Assembly: GCF_028330765.1 (NCBI RefSeq)
Contig: NZ_JAQMTY010000187.1
Span: 1 to 37,467 of the forward strand
Direction: 5' to 3'
DNA length: 37,467 nucleotides
From: Spirulina subsalsa CS-330
GTDB taxonomy: Bacteria; Cyanobacteriota; Cyanobacteriia; Cyanobacteriales; Spirulinaceae
Of this stretch, positions 20,019 to 29,571 are shown piece after piece; positions within the stretch are counted from its first letter, which is position 1, and each line of letters starts with the position of its first letter. Made by a program: the position numbers and the translations under genes. The notes under the pieces were generated by a model. That model did not search any database and was not told the DNA's origin. It worked only from the letters and a program-made list of their open reading frames with translations.

Positions 20019-21011
20019 CTATAACTCGGCGGTGCGTCCCTTCTGGGGAAAAATACCCGCCGGTTTAATCTGTAAAAACCCAATAATCAAGGCAAACACC
20101 ATCACTTTCGCCATACTCGATGAGGCGAAAAATTCAAAAAAGGCCACCACCGGTTGCATCGAATCCATGGGGCTGAGGAGCACGGCAAAGGTTCCAGACC
20201 CGATTAAATAGGTGACAATCCCAATCACCATCGCGGAGACAATCGAGCCGAAGAGATTCCCCACCCCGCCCACGACCACCACCATAAACGTATCAATGAT
20301 GTAGTTTTGGCCGGTATTGGGCCCGACGGAACCGAGCAGGGTAATCGCACAACCGGCAATCCCCGCTAAACCGGAGCCGATCGCAAAGGTCAGCGCATCC
20401 ACCGTCGCCGTGGGAATGCCTAGACAGGCGCTCATCTCACGGTTTTGGGTGACGGAACGAATCCGCAGCCCCCAACTGGACGCATTCAGGAAAAAATACA
20501 CCCCCACAACGCAAGCGATCGTCAAGACAATGATGAACATCCGCGCATAGGGCAGTTGAATCGGAATGTTCCCCGTGGGAATTTGCAACCCGCCCCGCAA
20601 CCAAGCCGGAGCCGTCACATCCACGTTCCGGGCACTGATGGTGGTGCGCACCAACTGCCGCAGGATCAAACTCACGCCCCAGGTGGCTAAGAGGGTTTCG
20701 AGGGGTCGCCCGTAGAGAAAGCGGATCACGCCCCGTTCCAAGATCAGCCCGACGAGGGCCGCGACCAGAAAGGCGGCGGGAATGGCCGCGATCGTATAGA
20801 CCTGTGCCCAGGGATCACCCAAGGCATTAAATATATTTTGGACAAAAAAGGTCGTGTAAGCACCGAGCATCATTAACTCACCGTGGGCGAGGTTAATGAC
20901 CCCCATCAAGCCAAAGACGATCGCCAATCCTAACGCCGAAATCAGCAACACCGAACCAATACTGATGCCGTTAAATGCACCAATCAAAAGCTGGACAATA
21001 AAATCAACCAT
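20019..21011 (-). CDS. urtB: Urea ABC transporter permease UrtB
   Basis: A 330-residue LivH-type permease, UrtC's partner in the membrane channel. The family motif GLMGVINLAHGELMMLGAYTTF is followed by about eight further helices. SVTQNREMSACLGIPTATVDALTFAIGSGLAG is the cytoplasmic loop that touches the ATPases. It is the second gene after urtA, with a 153-bp spacer. Confidence 0.95.
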   Translation of the reverse strand: MVDFIVQLLIGAFNGISIGSVLLISALGLAIVFGLMGVINLAHGELMMLGAYTTFFVQNIFNALGDPWAQVYTIAAIPAAFLVAALVGLILERGVIRFLYGRPLETLLATWGVSLILRQLVRTTISARNVDVTAPAWLRGGLQIPTGNIPIQLPYARMFIIVLTIACVVGVYFFLNASSWGLRIRSVTQNREMSACLGIPTATVDALTFAIGSGLAGIAGCAITLLGSVGPNTGQNYIIDTFMVVVVGGVGNLFGSIVSAMVIGIVTYLIGSGTFAVLLSPMDSMQPVVAFFEFFASSSMAKVMVFALIIGFLQIKPAGIFPQKGRTAEL

Positions 21012-21164
21012 AAGGGCACAGTAAAACTAAGAGTTGGCGTGAATGGACTCATTCACACCCTGAGCACAGATCAGGACTGAGGCTGGACAGATCAACGGGC
21101 GATGATCGATCCCGATCGCTGTTGAGACAGGCAAACGATCAGGATAGTGATCATCTAGCGATCG

Positions 21165-22493
21165 CTAAGCTTCCACTTTGTACTTGCCACCTTTTTCCGG
21201 ATCACTCCAGTCACAGGCAAAGCCCTTCGTTTCCGGCACATACTGGTTCCACGGCTGGGGATCAACGGGGCCATCGGTGGAGAAGACAATGTCAAACAGG
21301 CCTTCTTCGTTGACTTCACCAATCCGCACCGTTTTAGAAATGTGGTGGTTAGCGTTCATCGTCACCAGCCCTTCCGGCGCGTCGAAGGTTTGGCCGATGG
21401 CTGCGGCGCGTACGGCTTCCAGATCCGTCGTCCCCGCTTCTTCCACGGCTTGCTTCCAGAGGTACACCATGATGTAGGCGGCTTCCATCGGATCATTGGT
21501 GACGCGATCGTCACCGTATTCCGCTTTGAAATCAGCGACCCACTTTTCGTTTTCCGGGGTGTCCACGGTTTGGAAGTAGTTCCACGCCGCGTAATGACCG
21601 ACGAGGAATTCCGGGCCAATTTGGCGCACTTCTTCTTCGGCAACACTAACGGACATGACGGGGTATTTATCCGGGGTTAAGCCCGCCCCTTGCATTTGTT
21701 TGAAGAATGCCACGTTGCTGTCACCGTTGAGGGTGTTGAAAATTACGCCGCCATCGGGTAGGGCTTGTTGAATCTTGGTGATGATCGGGGTGACTTCGGT
21801 GTTACCCAAGGGGAGGTAGTCTTCCCCGACGGTTTCGCCGCCGTTGGCTTTGAGTTGTTCTTTGATCACCGTGTTGGCGGTGCGGGGGAACACGTAGTCA
21901 GAGCCAACGAGGAAGAATTGCTTACCTTTGTTTTCGAGGAGCCAATCCACAGCGGGTTCAATTTGCTGGTTAGGGGCAGCCCCGGTGTAGAAGATGTTTT
22001 TCGAGCATTCTTGACCTTCGTATTGAACGGGATACCAAAGCATGTGGTCTTTGGATTCAAACACATCCAAGACGGCTTTACGGCTGGCGGAAGTCCAACA
22101 GCCAAAGACGACAGCAACTTCGTCTTGGTCGATGAGTTTACCGGCTTTTTCGGCGAAGGTGGGCCAATCGGATTCGCCGTCTTCGATCACGGCTTCGATT
22201 TGCTTGCCGAGGACACCCCCGGCGGCGTTGATTTCTTTGATGGCGAGTTGTTCGGCATCGACGACGGTGGTTTCACTGATGGCCATCGTGCCACTCAAGG
22301 AGTGCAAAATCCCAACTTTGATGGTGTCGCCGCTGTCACCGCTACCGCTGCTAGCGGTTTCATCGCCACCCTCTTCTGTGGTGGTTTCAGTGTCTTCTGG
22401 CGGCGCACCGCAGGCTTTCAGCAGAATACTTGTGCCTAGGGCGGCGGTTCCGTAGAGCAGAAATTTCCGTCGCCCGATGTTTGGTTGTACCAT
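21165..22493 (-). CDS. urtA: Urea-binding lipoprotein UrtA
   Basis: A 442-residue periplasmic binding protein of the branched-chain-amino-acid type that captures urea. The N-terminus has a twin-arginine motif (GRRKFLLYG, residues 7-15) and a lipobox-like LLKAC with Cys28. Export by Tat and lipid anchoring are both plausible. A Glu/Ser/Gly-rich linker (about 30-56) precedes the binding domain, which starts [17 protein letters not shown], the usual UrtA opening. It is the first gene of the operon, behind an NtcA-type promoter. Confidence 0.95.
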   Translation of the reverse strand: MVQPNIGRRKFLLYGTAALGTSILLKACGAPPEDTETTTEEGGDETASSGSGDSGDTIKVGILHSLSGTMAISETTVVDAEQLAIKEINAAGGVLGKQIEAVIEDGESDWPTFAEKAGKLIDQDEVAVVFGCWTSASRKAVLDVFESKDHMLWYPVQYEGQECSKNIFYTGAAPNQQIEPAVDWLLENKGKQFFLVGSDYVFPRTANTVIKEQLKANGGETVGEDYLPLGNTEVTPIITKIQQALPDGGVIFNTLNGDSNVAFFKQMQGAGLTPDKYPVMSVSVAEEEVRQIGPEFLVGHYAAWNYFQTVDTPENEKWVADFKAEYGDDRVTNDPMEAAYIMVYLWKQAVEEAGTTDLEAVRAAAIGQTFDAPEGLVTMNANHHISKTVRIGEVNEEGLFDIVFSTDGPVDPQPWNQYVPETKGFACDWSDPEKGGKYKVEA

Positions 22494-22599
22494 GTTCCGT
22501 TCGTTGCCTCACGTTCTTTAAAAATTAACAATCGCTTTTGCTCCGAGTGATCTTGCAGCTTATGCAGCAAGGGGCATTGAGCGATTAAACCAAGGAAGT

Positions 22600-22641
22600 A
22601 TGTTAGATCCGTGCTTCTTTAGATTTTGTGCTCTGCAATAC
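22600..22641 (-). promoter_or_regulatory. NtcA-activated-type promoter of urtABCDE
   Basis: On the minus strand GTA-N8-CAC (22641-22628) is followed after exactly 22 nt by TAACAT (22605-22600), which fits the TAN3T -10. This is the class II NtcA layout (GTAN8TAC, about 22 nt, TAN3T) with one mismatch in the second half-site. The start point would fall near 22593, giving a leader of about 100 nt before urtA. NtcA is known to drive urt genes in other cyanobacteria, so nitrogen-limitation control is expected. Confidence 0.7.
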
Positions 22642-22743
22642 CGTTACCCAGCAGATGGGGCCTGAGACAGCGATCGCCCCACGCTCCAACAGAAAACCAC
22701 ACATTTTTTTAGGACTGACTCAGCCTCACAATGATGAGTAAAC

Positions 22744-22759
22744 ATCAACAAATGTTGAT
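22744..22759. promoter_or_regulatory. Operator-like dyad ATCAACA-AA-TGTTGAT
   Basis: A perfect 7-bp inverted repeat with a 2-bp centre lies in the 487-bp region between the divergent urtA and phytochrome genes, about 100 bp upstream of the NtcA-type site. The size and symmetry suit a dimeric helix-turn-helix regulator. No known regulator was assigned. Confidence 0.45.
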
Positions 22760-22918
22760 TTTTGTATCTCAACACAATTGACACTCAAAATACCATAAAG
22801 TCTTGTTAAATTACATTGCATATTATTCGTAAATTCTCACTAAATTACAGATTCTTTTAAGCCCTGCTCTGAAGTCCGGTCAGGGGAATCCATTACGCTG
22901 AAGGGGGATAGATGCATA

Positions 22919-22946
22919 GGAATTGAAGCGATGGCATCTCAATTCC
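22919..22946 (+). promoter_or_regulatory. Leader hairpin before the phytochrome gene
   Basis: A perfect 8-bp stem GGAATTGA / TCAATTCC encloses 12 nt, with a possible inner GAT-GGC-ATC hairpin. It ends 22 nt before the GGAGCAGG ribosome site of the phytochrome gene. No T-run follows on the plus strand. It could stabilise the mRNA or control translation. Confidence 0.45.
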
Positions 22947-22980
22947 CCCCATTTATTATGTGCCGTATGGAGCAGGGATC

Positions 22981-25290
22981 ATGACGAGTCTTACTTTTTC
23001 AGCCCAACAATACGATATTAGTCAACTCAAACAACCAACGATTCATACCCTGCCCCAGATTCAATCCCATGGCATGCTCTTGGTGCTGAGTGAACCGGAT
23101 TTAACGATTCTGCAAGTGAGCCGTAATACGCAGCGGCTGTTGGGATTTGCCCCCGAAGATCTCCTGGGACAATGCCTAGAAACGCTCCTCGATGTGGTGC
23201 AGATGGAGAAAATTCAAGCGGGCTTACGGTCGGCAACCCTCGACCCCATTAATCCGAGCAAAATCTGGATTCGTCGCCAGGGGGATGAGTATGGCGTGTT
23301 TGATGCGGTGTTTTATCGCACGGCGGATGGCAGTTTGGTGATGGAATGCGAACCTGCGATCGCCCTCGAACAGATTCCCTTCCTCAGCTTCTATCACCTG
23401 GCGAAATCCTCGATCAATCGCATCACCACCACCACCAATCTCCACGATTTTTGTCACATCATTGTCCAAGAAGTCCGCAACCTCACGGACTTTGATCGGG
23501 TGATGCTCTATCGGTTCAATGACGATAACCACGGCGAAGTGTTGGCCGAGGCGAAAATTGAAGAACTAGATTCCTATTTAGGGCTGCATTTCCCGGAATC
23601 GGACATTCCCGCCCCGGCCCGCAAACTGTTTCTCTCGAACTGGATTCGGGCCATTCCCGATGTCACAGCGGAACCCGTACCCCTCTATCCTGCCCTCCAT
23701 CCCGAAACCCAGCAGCCGACGGATCTCACCCTTTCGATTCTCCGCAGTCCCTTTTCCTGTCACATTGAGTATCTCAAAAACATGGGGGTGGGGGCATCGT
23801 TGACGATTTCTCTGATTAAGGATGATCGGCTGTGGGGCTTGATTGCCTGTCACCATCGCACCCCGAAACAGATTTCCTATGAACTGCGCAAGGCCTGTGA
23901 ATTTTTAGGGCGGGTGATTTTTGCAGAACTGTCTACCCGTGAGGAGGAGGCGGATTATCGCTACCGGATTAAGCTGGCGCGGGTGCAGGCGGATCTAATC
24001 GAGGCGATGTCTGATGCCGATGATTTTATTGCGGGTTTGGTGAAAACGCCGACGCTGTTGCTGGATTTGGTGAAGGCGACGGGGGCGGCGATTTATTTTA
24101 ATAATCAATGGACGCTGGTGGGGCAAACGCCGGCCCGGGAAGATTTGGAGGGGTTGGGGCAATGGTTGACGAAGGCGATCGCGGATGATGTGTTGGTCAC
24201 GGATTCGCTGCCGTCGATCTATTTTGACGCGGAACGGTTTAAGGGCTTAGCCAGTGGCTTGTTGGCGATTCCGTTGGCCCAGCGCAGTTTTGTGATGTGG
24301 TTCCGCCCGGAAGTGCTGCAAACGGTGAATTGGGGGGGAAACCCTCAACAGGCGTACCATGTGGAGGAACACGAGGGCGAGGTGAAACTCTGTCCGCGTC
24401 AATCCTTTGAGTTGTGGAAAGAGACGGTAAAACTGACGGCGTTGCCCTGGCAGCAAGATGAGGTGCGGGCGGTGCTGGAATTGCGCAAAGCGATCGTCAA
24501 TAATGTGCTGCGCCAAGCGGAAGAGTTGGCCCTGTTGGCGCAGGATTTGGAACGGTCGAATGCGGAACTGAAAAAGTTTGCCTATGTGGCCTCCCATGAT
24601 TTACAAGAGCCGCTCAATCAGGTGGCGAACTATGTGCAGTTGTTGGAAATGCGCTATGACGAGGTGCTTGACCAAGATGCTAAGGATTTTATTAATTTTG
24701 CGGTGAATGGGGTGAGCTTGATGCAAACCTTGATTGATGATGTGTTGGCCTATTCCAAGGTGGATGCGCGGGGGATTGAGTGTGAGTCGGTGGAGGTGCA
24801 GGAGGCCATTGAGCGGGCGATCGCCAATGTCCGGAGCCGGATCGGGGCAACCCATGCCGAAATCACCTGGGATGATATGCCGGTGGTGATGGCAGACCCC
24901 ACGCAACTGATGCAACTCTTTCAAAATCTGATCAGTAATGGGATTAAGTTCCGTTCACCGGATACAGTGCCGCAGATTCATGTGGGGGTAGAACGTCAGG
25001 ACGATGTGTGGCTGTTCACGGTGCAGGATAACGGTATTGGCCTCGATGTGCAGTTTGCCGATCGCATCTTTGTGATTTTCCAGCGCCTGCACACTCGTGA
25101 TGAATATGATGGTTCTGGGATTGGCCTGGCAATCTGTAAAAAGATTGTCGAAGGTCATCGGGGCCAAATTTGGGTAGAGTCTGAGCTTGGACAAGGCACT
25201 ACATTTTATTTCACTCTGCCTGTGGAGGATCGCGATCGTCACCATGTCAACCGACGCAAAACGCAAAACTATTTTGTTAGTGGACGATAA
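22981..25290 (+). CDS. cph1: Cph1-type phytochrome histidine kinase
   Basis: A 769-residue red/far-red photoreceptor kinase with PAS-GAF-PHY-HisKA-HATPase order. In the GAF domain the bilin-binding Cys260-His261 pair (SPFSCHIEYLKNMG) and the DIP aspartate Asp208 (FPESDIPAPAR) match Cph1 Cys259/His260 and Asp207. The PHY tongue shows PRQSF (residues 472-476). The phosphoacceptor is His539 (VASHDLQEPL). The ATP lid boxes are QNLISNGIKF, DNGIGLD and GSGIGLAICKKI. Cys259-type attachment predicts phycocyanobilin. The start at MTSLTFSAQQ has GGAGCAGG before it. It overlaps the next gene by 47 bp. Confidence 0.95.
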   Translation: MTSLTFSAQQYDISQLKQPTIHTLPQIQSHGMLLVLSEPDLTILQVSRNTQRLLGFAPEDLLGQCLETLLDVVQMEKIQAGLRSATLDPINPSKIWIRRQGDEYGVFDAVFYRTADGSLVMECEPAIALEQIPFLSFYHLAKSSINRITTTTNLHDFCHIIVQEVRNLTDFDRVMLYRFNDDNHGEVLAEAKIEELDSYLGLHFPESDIPAPARKLFLSNWIRAIPDVTAEPVPLYPALHPETQQPTDLTLSILRSPFSCHIEYLKNMGVGASLTISLIKDDRLWGLIACHHRTPKQISYELRKACEFLGRVIFAELSTREEEADYRYRIKLARVQADLIEAMSDADDFIAGLVKTPTLLLDLVKATGAAIYFNNQWTLVGQTPAREDLEGLGQWLTKAIADDVLVTDSLPSIYFDAERFKGLASGLLAIPLAQRSFVMWFRPEVLQTVNWGGNPQQAYHVEEHEGEVKLCPRQSFELWKETVKLTALPWQQDEVRAVLELRKAIVNNVLRQAEELALLAQDLERSNAELKKFAYVASHDLQEPLNQVANYVQLLEMRYDEVLDQDAKDFINFAVNGVSLMQTLIDDVLAYSKVDARGIECESVEVQEAIERAIANVRSRIGATHAEITWDDMPVVMADPTQLMQLFQNLISNGIKFRSPDTVPQIHVGVERQDDVWLFTVQDNGIGLDVQFADRIFVIFQRLHTRDEYDGSGIGLAICKKIVEGHRGQIWVESELGQGTTFYFTLPVEDRDRHHVNRRKTQNYFVSGR

Positions 25291-25687
25291 TCTTGGCGAT
25301 ATTCGCCTGATTCAAGAGGCGCTCAAAACGAGTACCCTTGACCTTGACATTGTCATTGCCCGCGATGGGGTCGAAGCGATCGCCCATCTGCGCGGTCTTG
25401 ACGATTGCCCCATCGTATACCCGGATTTGATCTTGCTGGATCTCAACCTGCCCCGAAAAGACGGGCGGGAAGTTCTGGCTGAGATTAAAACTGATCCGGC
25501 CTTAAAACGCATTCCCGTTGTTGTACTGACGACATCACGCCATGAAGATGACATCATCAATAGCTATGATCTGCATGTCAACTGCTACATTTCCAAATCA
25601 CGTAATTTGAGCCAATTATTCAAAATTGTGCGGGGGATCGAAGAATTTTGGTTAGAAACTACAACCTTACCCCCCAACATTCACTAA
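25244..25687 (+). CDS. rcp1: Rcp1-type response regulator
   Basis: A 147-residue single-domain receiver, the usual partner of Cph1. The phosphoacceptor is Asp66 (LILLDLNLPRKDGREVLAEI), with the acidic pair DD near residue 14 and Lys118 in CYISKSRNL. The Rcp1-type C-terminal motif ELHVNCY-like DLHVNCY and FWLETTTLP are present. The start at MSTDAKRK lies inside the phytochrome gene. It overlaps the next gene by 40 bp. There is no output domain, so it probably acts by contacting a partner, perhaps the hybrid kinase behind it. Confidence 0.94.
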   Translation: MSTDAKRKTILLVDDNLGDIRLIQEALKTSTLDLDIVIARDGVEAIAHLRGLDDCPIVYPDLILLDLNLPRKDGREVLAEIKTDPALKRIPVVVLTTSRHEDDIINSYDLHVNCYISKSRNLSQLFKIVRGIEEFWLETTTLPPNIH

Positions 25688-27717
25688 AGACGGGCCACGG
25701 TACGATTCTGCTCATTGAAGACAGCTTGGCCGATGCTCGCCTTCTCCAAGAAGTGTTGCGGGGCAGTCCCTTATCCAACAGTCGTTTTCTCCATGTGCAA
25801 CGCCTCCAAGCCGCCACGACGCTCCTAGACCGGGCAGAACAAGAAGCGATCGCCGTCGTGCTCTTGGATCTCACCCTTCCGGATAGCTACGGCCTCGCCT
25901 CCTTGGATACGATCACCCACCATGCGCCCCAGTTGCCGATTGTGGTGTTGACCAACACCAACGATGATCAACTGGCACTGCAAGCGGTGCGCCACGGAGC
26001 CCAGGACTACCTGATTAAACGGCAGATTAACGCGGAAATGTTGAGCCGGGCGGTTCATTATGCGATCGAGCGCAAGCAAGCCGCCGAAGCTCTCCGGATC
26101 GCCAAAGAAACCCTAGAATTGCGGGTCAGCCAGCGTACAGCAGAATTAAAATCCGCCAATGAATCCCTCCAGCAGGAAGTGGCATGGCGGCAGCAAATTC
26201 AAGAGCGGCTCACCTTGGCGCAGCAGGTGGGCAAAATTGGCACGTTTGAATGGATTTTAGCCAGTGATCAGGTGTTGTGGACGGCGGAATTAGAGGCCCT
26301 GTATGGGGTACAGCCGGGAGAGTTTGGCGATCGCCACCACACCTGGCTCCAACGCATCTATCCCGAAGATCGCCCCCGTCTTCAACAGGCGATCGACCAC
26401 ACCCGCCAGCGTCATATTGGCCTCAATCTTGAATTTCGGATTCACTGGCCGGACAACAAACTCCATTGGATCGCCGTCACCAGCACCGTTTTTCCGGCCC
26501 GTGACGGCAAACCCCAACGCCTGATCGGCCTTCACATGGACATCACCGAAAAAAAGCAACTCGAAGCCCAGTTTCTCCGGGCCCAACGCCTCGAAAGCTT
26601 AGGCACATTAGCCAGCGGCATTGCCCATGATCTCAACAATATCCTCACCCCGATCCTCTCCGTCGCTCAACTTCTCCCCCTCAAACTGCCCAATCTCGAT
26701 GCCCAAAATCTCAATCTTTTGAATATTCTGGAAACCAGTGCCCGCCGGGGGAGTGAGTTGATCAAGCAAATTTTGTCCTTTGCGCGGGGCATGGAAGATA
26801 AGCGGATTTGTCTGCAAGTGGGCCATCTGCTCACGGATATTCAGCAGATGATTCGTCAAACACTGCCTAAATCCATTGAAATCACGATGGATCTGGAGCG
26901 GGATTTATGGATGGTGAATGGGAATTTAACCCAGTTGCATCAGGTGTTGATGAATCTCTGTGTGAATGCCCGCGATGCGATGCCGTTGGGGGGCACGCTG
27001 CAAATGACGGCGATGAATTGGATCGTGGATGAGGGGTTAGCGCGGCAGCATTTTGATGCGATCGCGGGCCCCCATGTGCAAATCACCATTGCCGATACAG
27101 GCATGGGGATTGCCCCCGAACTCCTGCCGCGTATTTTTGATCCCTTCTTCACCACCAAAGAAATCGGCAAGGGAACCGGCCTCGGTCTTTCGGCGGTCTT
27201 GGGCATCATTAAAAGTCACGGGGGATTTATTGATGTTCACAGTGCCGTCCAAGGGGGCAGTACCTTTATTGTCTATCTCCCGGCCCATATTGCCCTTTCT
27301 GAGCAGTCCGAAGCGGCGGGTGCAGTGCCCGTGGGTAACCAGGAGTTAATTTTGGTGGTGGATGATGAAGAGGTGGTCTGTGATGTGATCAAAACGACCC
27401 TCGAAACCTATCACTATCGCGTCCTCACCGCCAACCACGGCCTCGCGGCGATCTCCCTGTATTCTGAGCATCACCGCAGCATCCAGGCGGTGGTGATGGA
27501 CATCATGATGCCGATTATGGATGGGCCCGCGACGCTGCCTCTGTTGCAGCAGATTAACCCGGAGGTGATTGCGATCGCCACCAGTGGACTCAACTCCAAC
27601 GAAGCCGCCCAAACTGCCAAACAACTAGGGTTTAAAGCCTTCCTCCCCAAACCGATCAACATTAACAATCTGCTCAATACCCTCCACAGTTGCCTCGTCC
27701 CCAGCCATGATCCTTAA
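25648..27717 (+). CDS. Hybrid sensor histidine kinase, REC-PAS-HisKA-HATPase-REC
   Basis: A 689-residue cytoplasmic kinase with no membrane helix. The first receiver covers residues ~18-140 with Asp74 ([13 protein letters not shown]) and Lys124. A coiled coil (~141-190) and a PAS_3-type domain (~190-300, [16 protein letters not shown]) follow. HisKA has His327 ([15 protein letters not shown]), the N-box is [12 protein letters not shown], and the ATP box is [18 protein letters not shown] second receiver (~565-685) has the aspartate in [10 protein letters not shown]. No ATG or GTG is available: TTG is the only start that keeps the first receiver whole, with GGGGGA 10 nt before it. It ends convergently against ureA. 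Confidence 0.9.
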   Translation: MVRNYNLTPQHSLKTGHGTILLIEDSLADARLLQEVLRGSPLSNSRFLHVQRLQAATTLLDRAEQEAIAVVLLDLTLPDSYGLASLDTITHHAPQLPIVVLTNTNDDQLALQAVRHGAQDYLIKRQINAEMLSRAVHYAIERKQAAEALRIAKETLELRVSQRTAELKSANESLQQEVAWRQQIQERLTLAQQVGKIGTFEWILASDQVLWTAELEALYGVQPGEFGDRHHTWLQRIYPEDRPRLQQAIDHTRQRHIGLNLEFRIHWPDNKLHWIAVTSTVFPARDGKPQRLIGLHMDITEKKQLEAQFLRAQRLESLGTLASGIAHDLNNILTPILSVAQLLPLKLPNLDAQNLNLLNILETSARRGSELIKQILSFARGMEDKRICLQVGHLLTDIQQMIRQTLPKSIEITMDLERDLWMVNGNLTQLHQVLMNLCVNARDAMPLGGTLQMTAMNWIVDEGLARQHFDAIAGPHVQITIADTGMGIAPELLPRIFDPFFTTKEIGKGTGLGLSAVLGIIKSHGGFIDVHSAVQGGSTFIVYLPAHIALSEQSEAAGAVPVGNQELILVVDDEEVVCDVIKTTLETYHYRVLTANHGLAAISLYSEHHRSIQAVVMDIMMPIMDGPATLPLLQQINPEVIAIATSGLNSNEAAQTAKQLGFKAFLPKPININNLLNTLHSCLVPSHDP

Positions 27718-28016
27718 CGGATCGGATCATGCACCGTGACCAACTTCGTCCCGTCGGGAAAGGTCGCTTCCACTTGCACGTCCGGAATCATTTCCGCAAT
27801 CCCGTCCATCACATCGGCACGGGTGAGGATGGACGTTCCTGCGGTCATCAGTTCCGCCACGCTGCGCCCTTCGCGGGCCCCTTCGAGGATCGCCGCCGTC
27901 AGATAGGCCACCGCTTCGGGGTAATTGAGCTTTAATCCCTTCGCTTTGCGCCGCTCGGCCAGGAGGGCCGCGGTGAAAATCAATAATTTATCTTTTTCCT
28001 GGGGGGTGAGTTGCAT
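27714..28016 (-). CDS. ureA: Urease gamma subunit
   Basis: A 100-residue UreA, the small structural subunit of nickel urease, which splits urea to ammonia and carbon dioxide. The family pattern is clear: [58 protein letters not shown] and [15 protein letters not shown]. ureB, ureC and the nickel chaperones are not next to it: the gene after it on the same strand is past the convergent kinase, and map lies upstream. Split urease genes do occur in cyanobacteria. It shares a TTAA stop overlap with the kinase. Confidence 0.96.
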   Translation of the reverse strand: MQLTPQEKDKLLIFTAALLAERRKAKGLKLNYPEAVAYLTAAILEGAREGRSVAELMTAGTSILTRADVMDGIAEMIPDVQVEATFPDGTKLVTVHDPIR

Positions 28017-28067
28017 AGGGACGTTCTCGATAACTGGACTTCAACGGGTGGGTGGGAGGCCTGTGGC

Positions 28068-28838
28068 TTAATCATCAGCGGGGCGCGTTAGAATTTCAAC
28101 CCCCGTTTCGAGGATTGCGATCGTATGTTCAAACTGCGCCGAGAGTTTGCGATCTTTCGTGAGTGCTGTCCAACCATCGGCCTGTACCTGCGCTTCCCAC
28201 GTTCCTTCATTAATCATCGGCTCAATGGTGAACACCATGCCGGGGCGGAGTTTTTTCCCTTTGCCCCGCGTGCCATAGTGGGGAATTTGTGGGGCGGTAT
28301 GGAAGACCCGATTTACGCCATGGCCGACAAAGTCCCGCACCACCGAAAATCCATGGGCTTCGGCATGTTCTTGAATGGCCGCGCCAATATCTCCCACTCG
28401 TCCACCGGGATGTACGGCTTCAATGCCGCGCTGCAAGCATTCGGCGGTCACTTCAACGAGTTGTTTGGCCAGGGGGGACGGTTCACCCACAAAGAAGGTG
28501 CGGGAGGTGTCTCCGTAGTAGCCGTCGAGAATGGGGGTGACATCAATGTTGATAATGTCGCCATCTTTGAGAATTTCAGTGGCGCTGGGAATGCCGTGGC
28601 AGATCACCTCGTTGATGCTGGTACAAATGGATTTCGGAAAGCCGTGATATCCCAGGGGGGCGCTGATGGCTCCATGGGCTTGGGTCCAGCGTTCCGCTTC
28701 ATCATTTAGTTCAAGGGTGCTGATGCCGGGTTTGACCATCGGGGCGAGGTGGTCCAGGAGTTGGGCCGCTAGTTTGCCGGCTTCCCGCATTTTGGCAATT
28801 TCACGTTTGGAGAGTAAAACGATGCGATCGTTTCCCAT
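28068..28838 (-). CDS. map: Methionine aminopeptidase, type I
   Basis: A 256-residue enzyme that removes the initiator Met from nascent proteins. The five metal ligands can be read in order: Asp in IDVTPILDGYYGDTSRTF (two Asp), His in GHGVNRVFH, Glu in FTIEPMINEG and Glu in AQFEHTIAI. CTSINEVICHGIPS is the type I substrate-pocket motif. It is upstream of ureA by 51 bp on the same strand and could be cotranscribed with it. Confidence 0.96.
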   Translation of the reverse strand: MGNDRIVLLSKREIAKMREAGKLAAQLLDHLAPMVKPGISTLELNDEAERWTQAHGAISAPLGYHGFPKSICTSINEVICHGIPSATEILKDGDIINIDVTPILDGYYGDTSRTFFVGEPSPLAKQLVEVTAECLQRGIEAVHPGGRVGDIGAAIQEHAEAHGFSVVRDFVGHGVNRVFHTAPQIPHYGTRGKGKKLRPGMVFTIEPMINEGTWEAQVQADGWTALTKDRKLSAQFEHTIAILETGVEILTRPADD

Positions 28839-28927
28839 AGACTCGTTTGAGCGGATTGCTAAAAGTGTTTCGTTCTTTATCGTGACAGATTGTGGAAATT
28901 CTGGGGACTGAATCTACTGCATGGGGT

Positions 28928-29404
28928 TTAGAGGTGTAAGTCCAGATGAACAATGTAACACCCTAACATCAAGTCACCCGACCAGAGTTCATATTCAATT
29001 TGGATGCGATCGGGTAGGGGATAGCCTGAGACGACGAGCCGCCGGGTGAAATTTCGTAACCGGATGGCGCTGTGTAGGTGGTCGGTTTCATCGTGGAGCC
29101 AGTACCGGGAGGTTCCGTAGACTCCGTTGGCCCAATGGTGACGATAACCTAGTTGACTCCGTCCCTGGAGGGTCATTAACACCCGTTGGGAGGAAAATTC
29201 AAACCAGAGGAGTCCGGCTTTTTGGGGGTCTGGGGCTGCGGTGAAGTCTTCGCCGGTGCGGGGAAAGACGGGGTGTTTGAGGAGAAGATGAAAACAATCG
29301 CGGTCTTTTTGATAGAGCGTTGCATAGGTGTCAAACGCTGACCAGAGGGGGAGATTGGTCGCCACGAAAGACAGCGAGACTGGACAGCGGTGGTGGGTCA
29401 ACAT
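28928..29404 (-). CDS. Conserved-looking protein of unknown function
   Basis: A 158-residue soluble protein from the ATG encoding MLTHHRCP. Another ATG 16 codons upstream (MQGIVKES) is possible. I do not recognise a family. It contains many aromatic and Arg/His residues and alternating beta-strand-like segments: LWFEFSSQRVLMTLQG, then GTSRYWLHDETD, then YELWSGDLMLGCYIVHLDLHL. There are no membrane helices or catalytic motifs that I can name. Codon use and HIP1 content resemble the neighbours, so it looks like a resident gene. Confidence 0.6.
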   Translation of the reverse strand: MLTHHRCPVSLSFVATNLPLWSAFDTYATLYQKDRDCFHLLLKHPVFPRTGEDFTAAPDPQKAGLLWFEFSSQRVLMTLQGRSQLGYRHHWANGVYGTSRYWLHDETDHLHSAIRLRNFTRRLVVSGYPLPDRIQIEYELWSGDLMLGCYIVHLDLHL

Positions 29405-29518
29405 AGAGGCAGAAGAGTCAAGGGTGCGGCTTTCCTTCACGATACCCTGCATTTTGAGGCAGCAAGGGCTTCGCAACGGAGGTGTTACAGGTCTTTGGGC
29501 AAATTAACAGAAAATAAC

Positions 29519-29547
29519 TTGCGTTTTTTTGTTCAATCCCATACAAT
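29519..29547 (+). promoter_or_regulatory. Sigma-70-type promoter of tRNA-Asn
   Basis: TTGCGT (29519-29524) and TACAAT (29542-29547) are spaced by 17 bp, and the -10 lies 24 bp before the mature tRNA. Confidence 0.65.
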
Positions 29548-29571
29548 AGGTAACTGTCGCTGAAATTTCAA

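Noticed and set aside
22778-22783. TTGACA as a -35 box for the phytochrome operon
   Set aside because: No acceptable -10 at 16-19 bp. Left unassigned.
22494-22980. A perfect GTAN8TAC NtcA site
   Set aside because: None found by eye; only the one-mismatch GTAN8CAC with correct spacing is reported.
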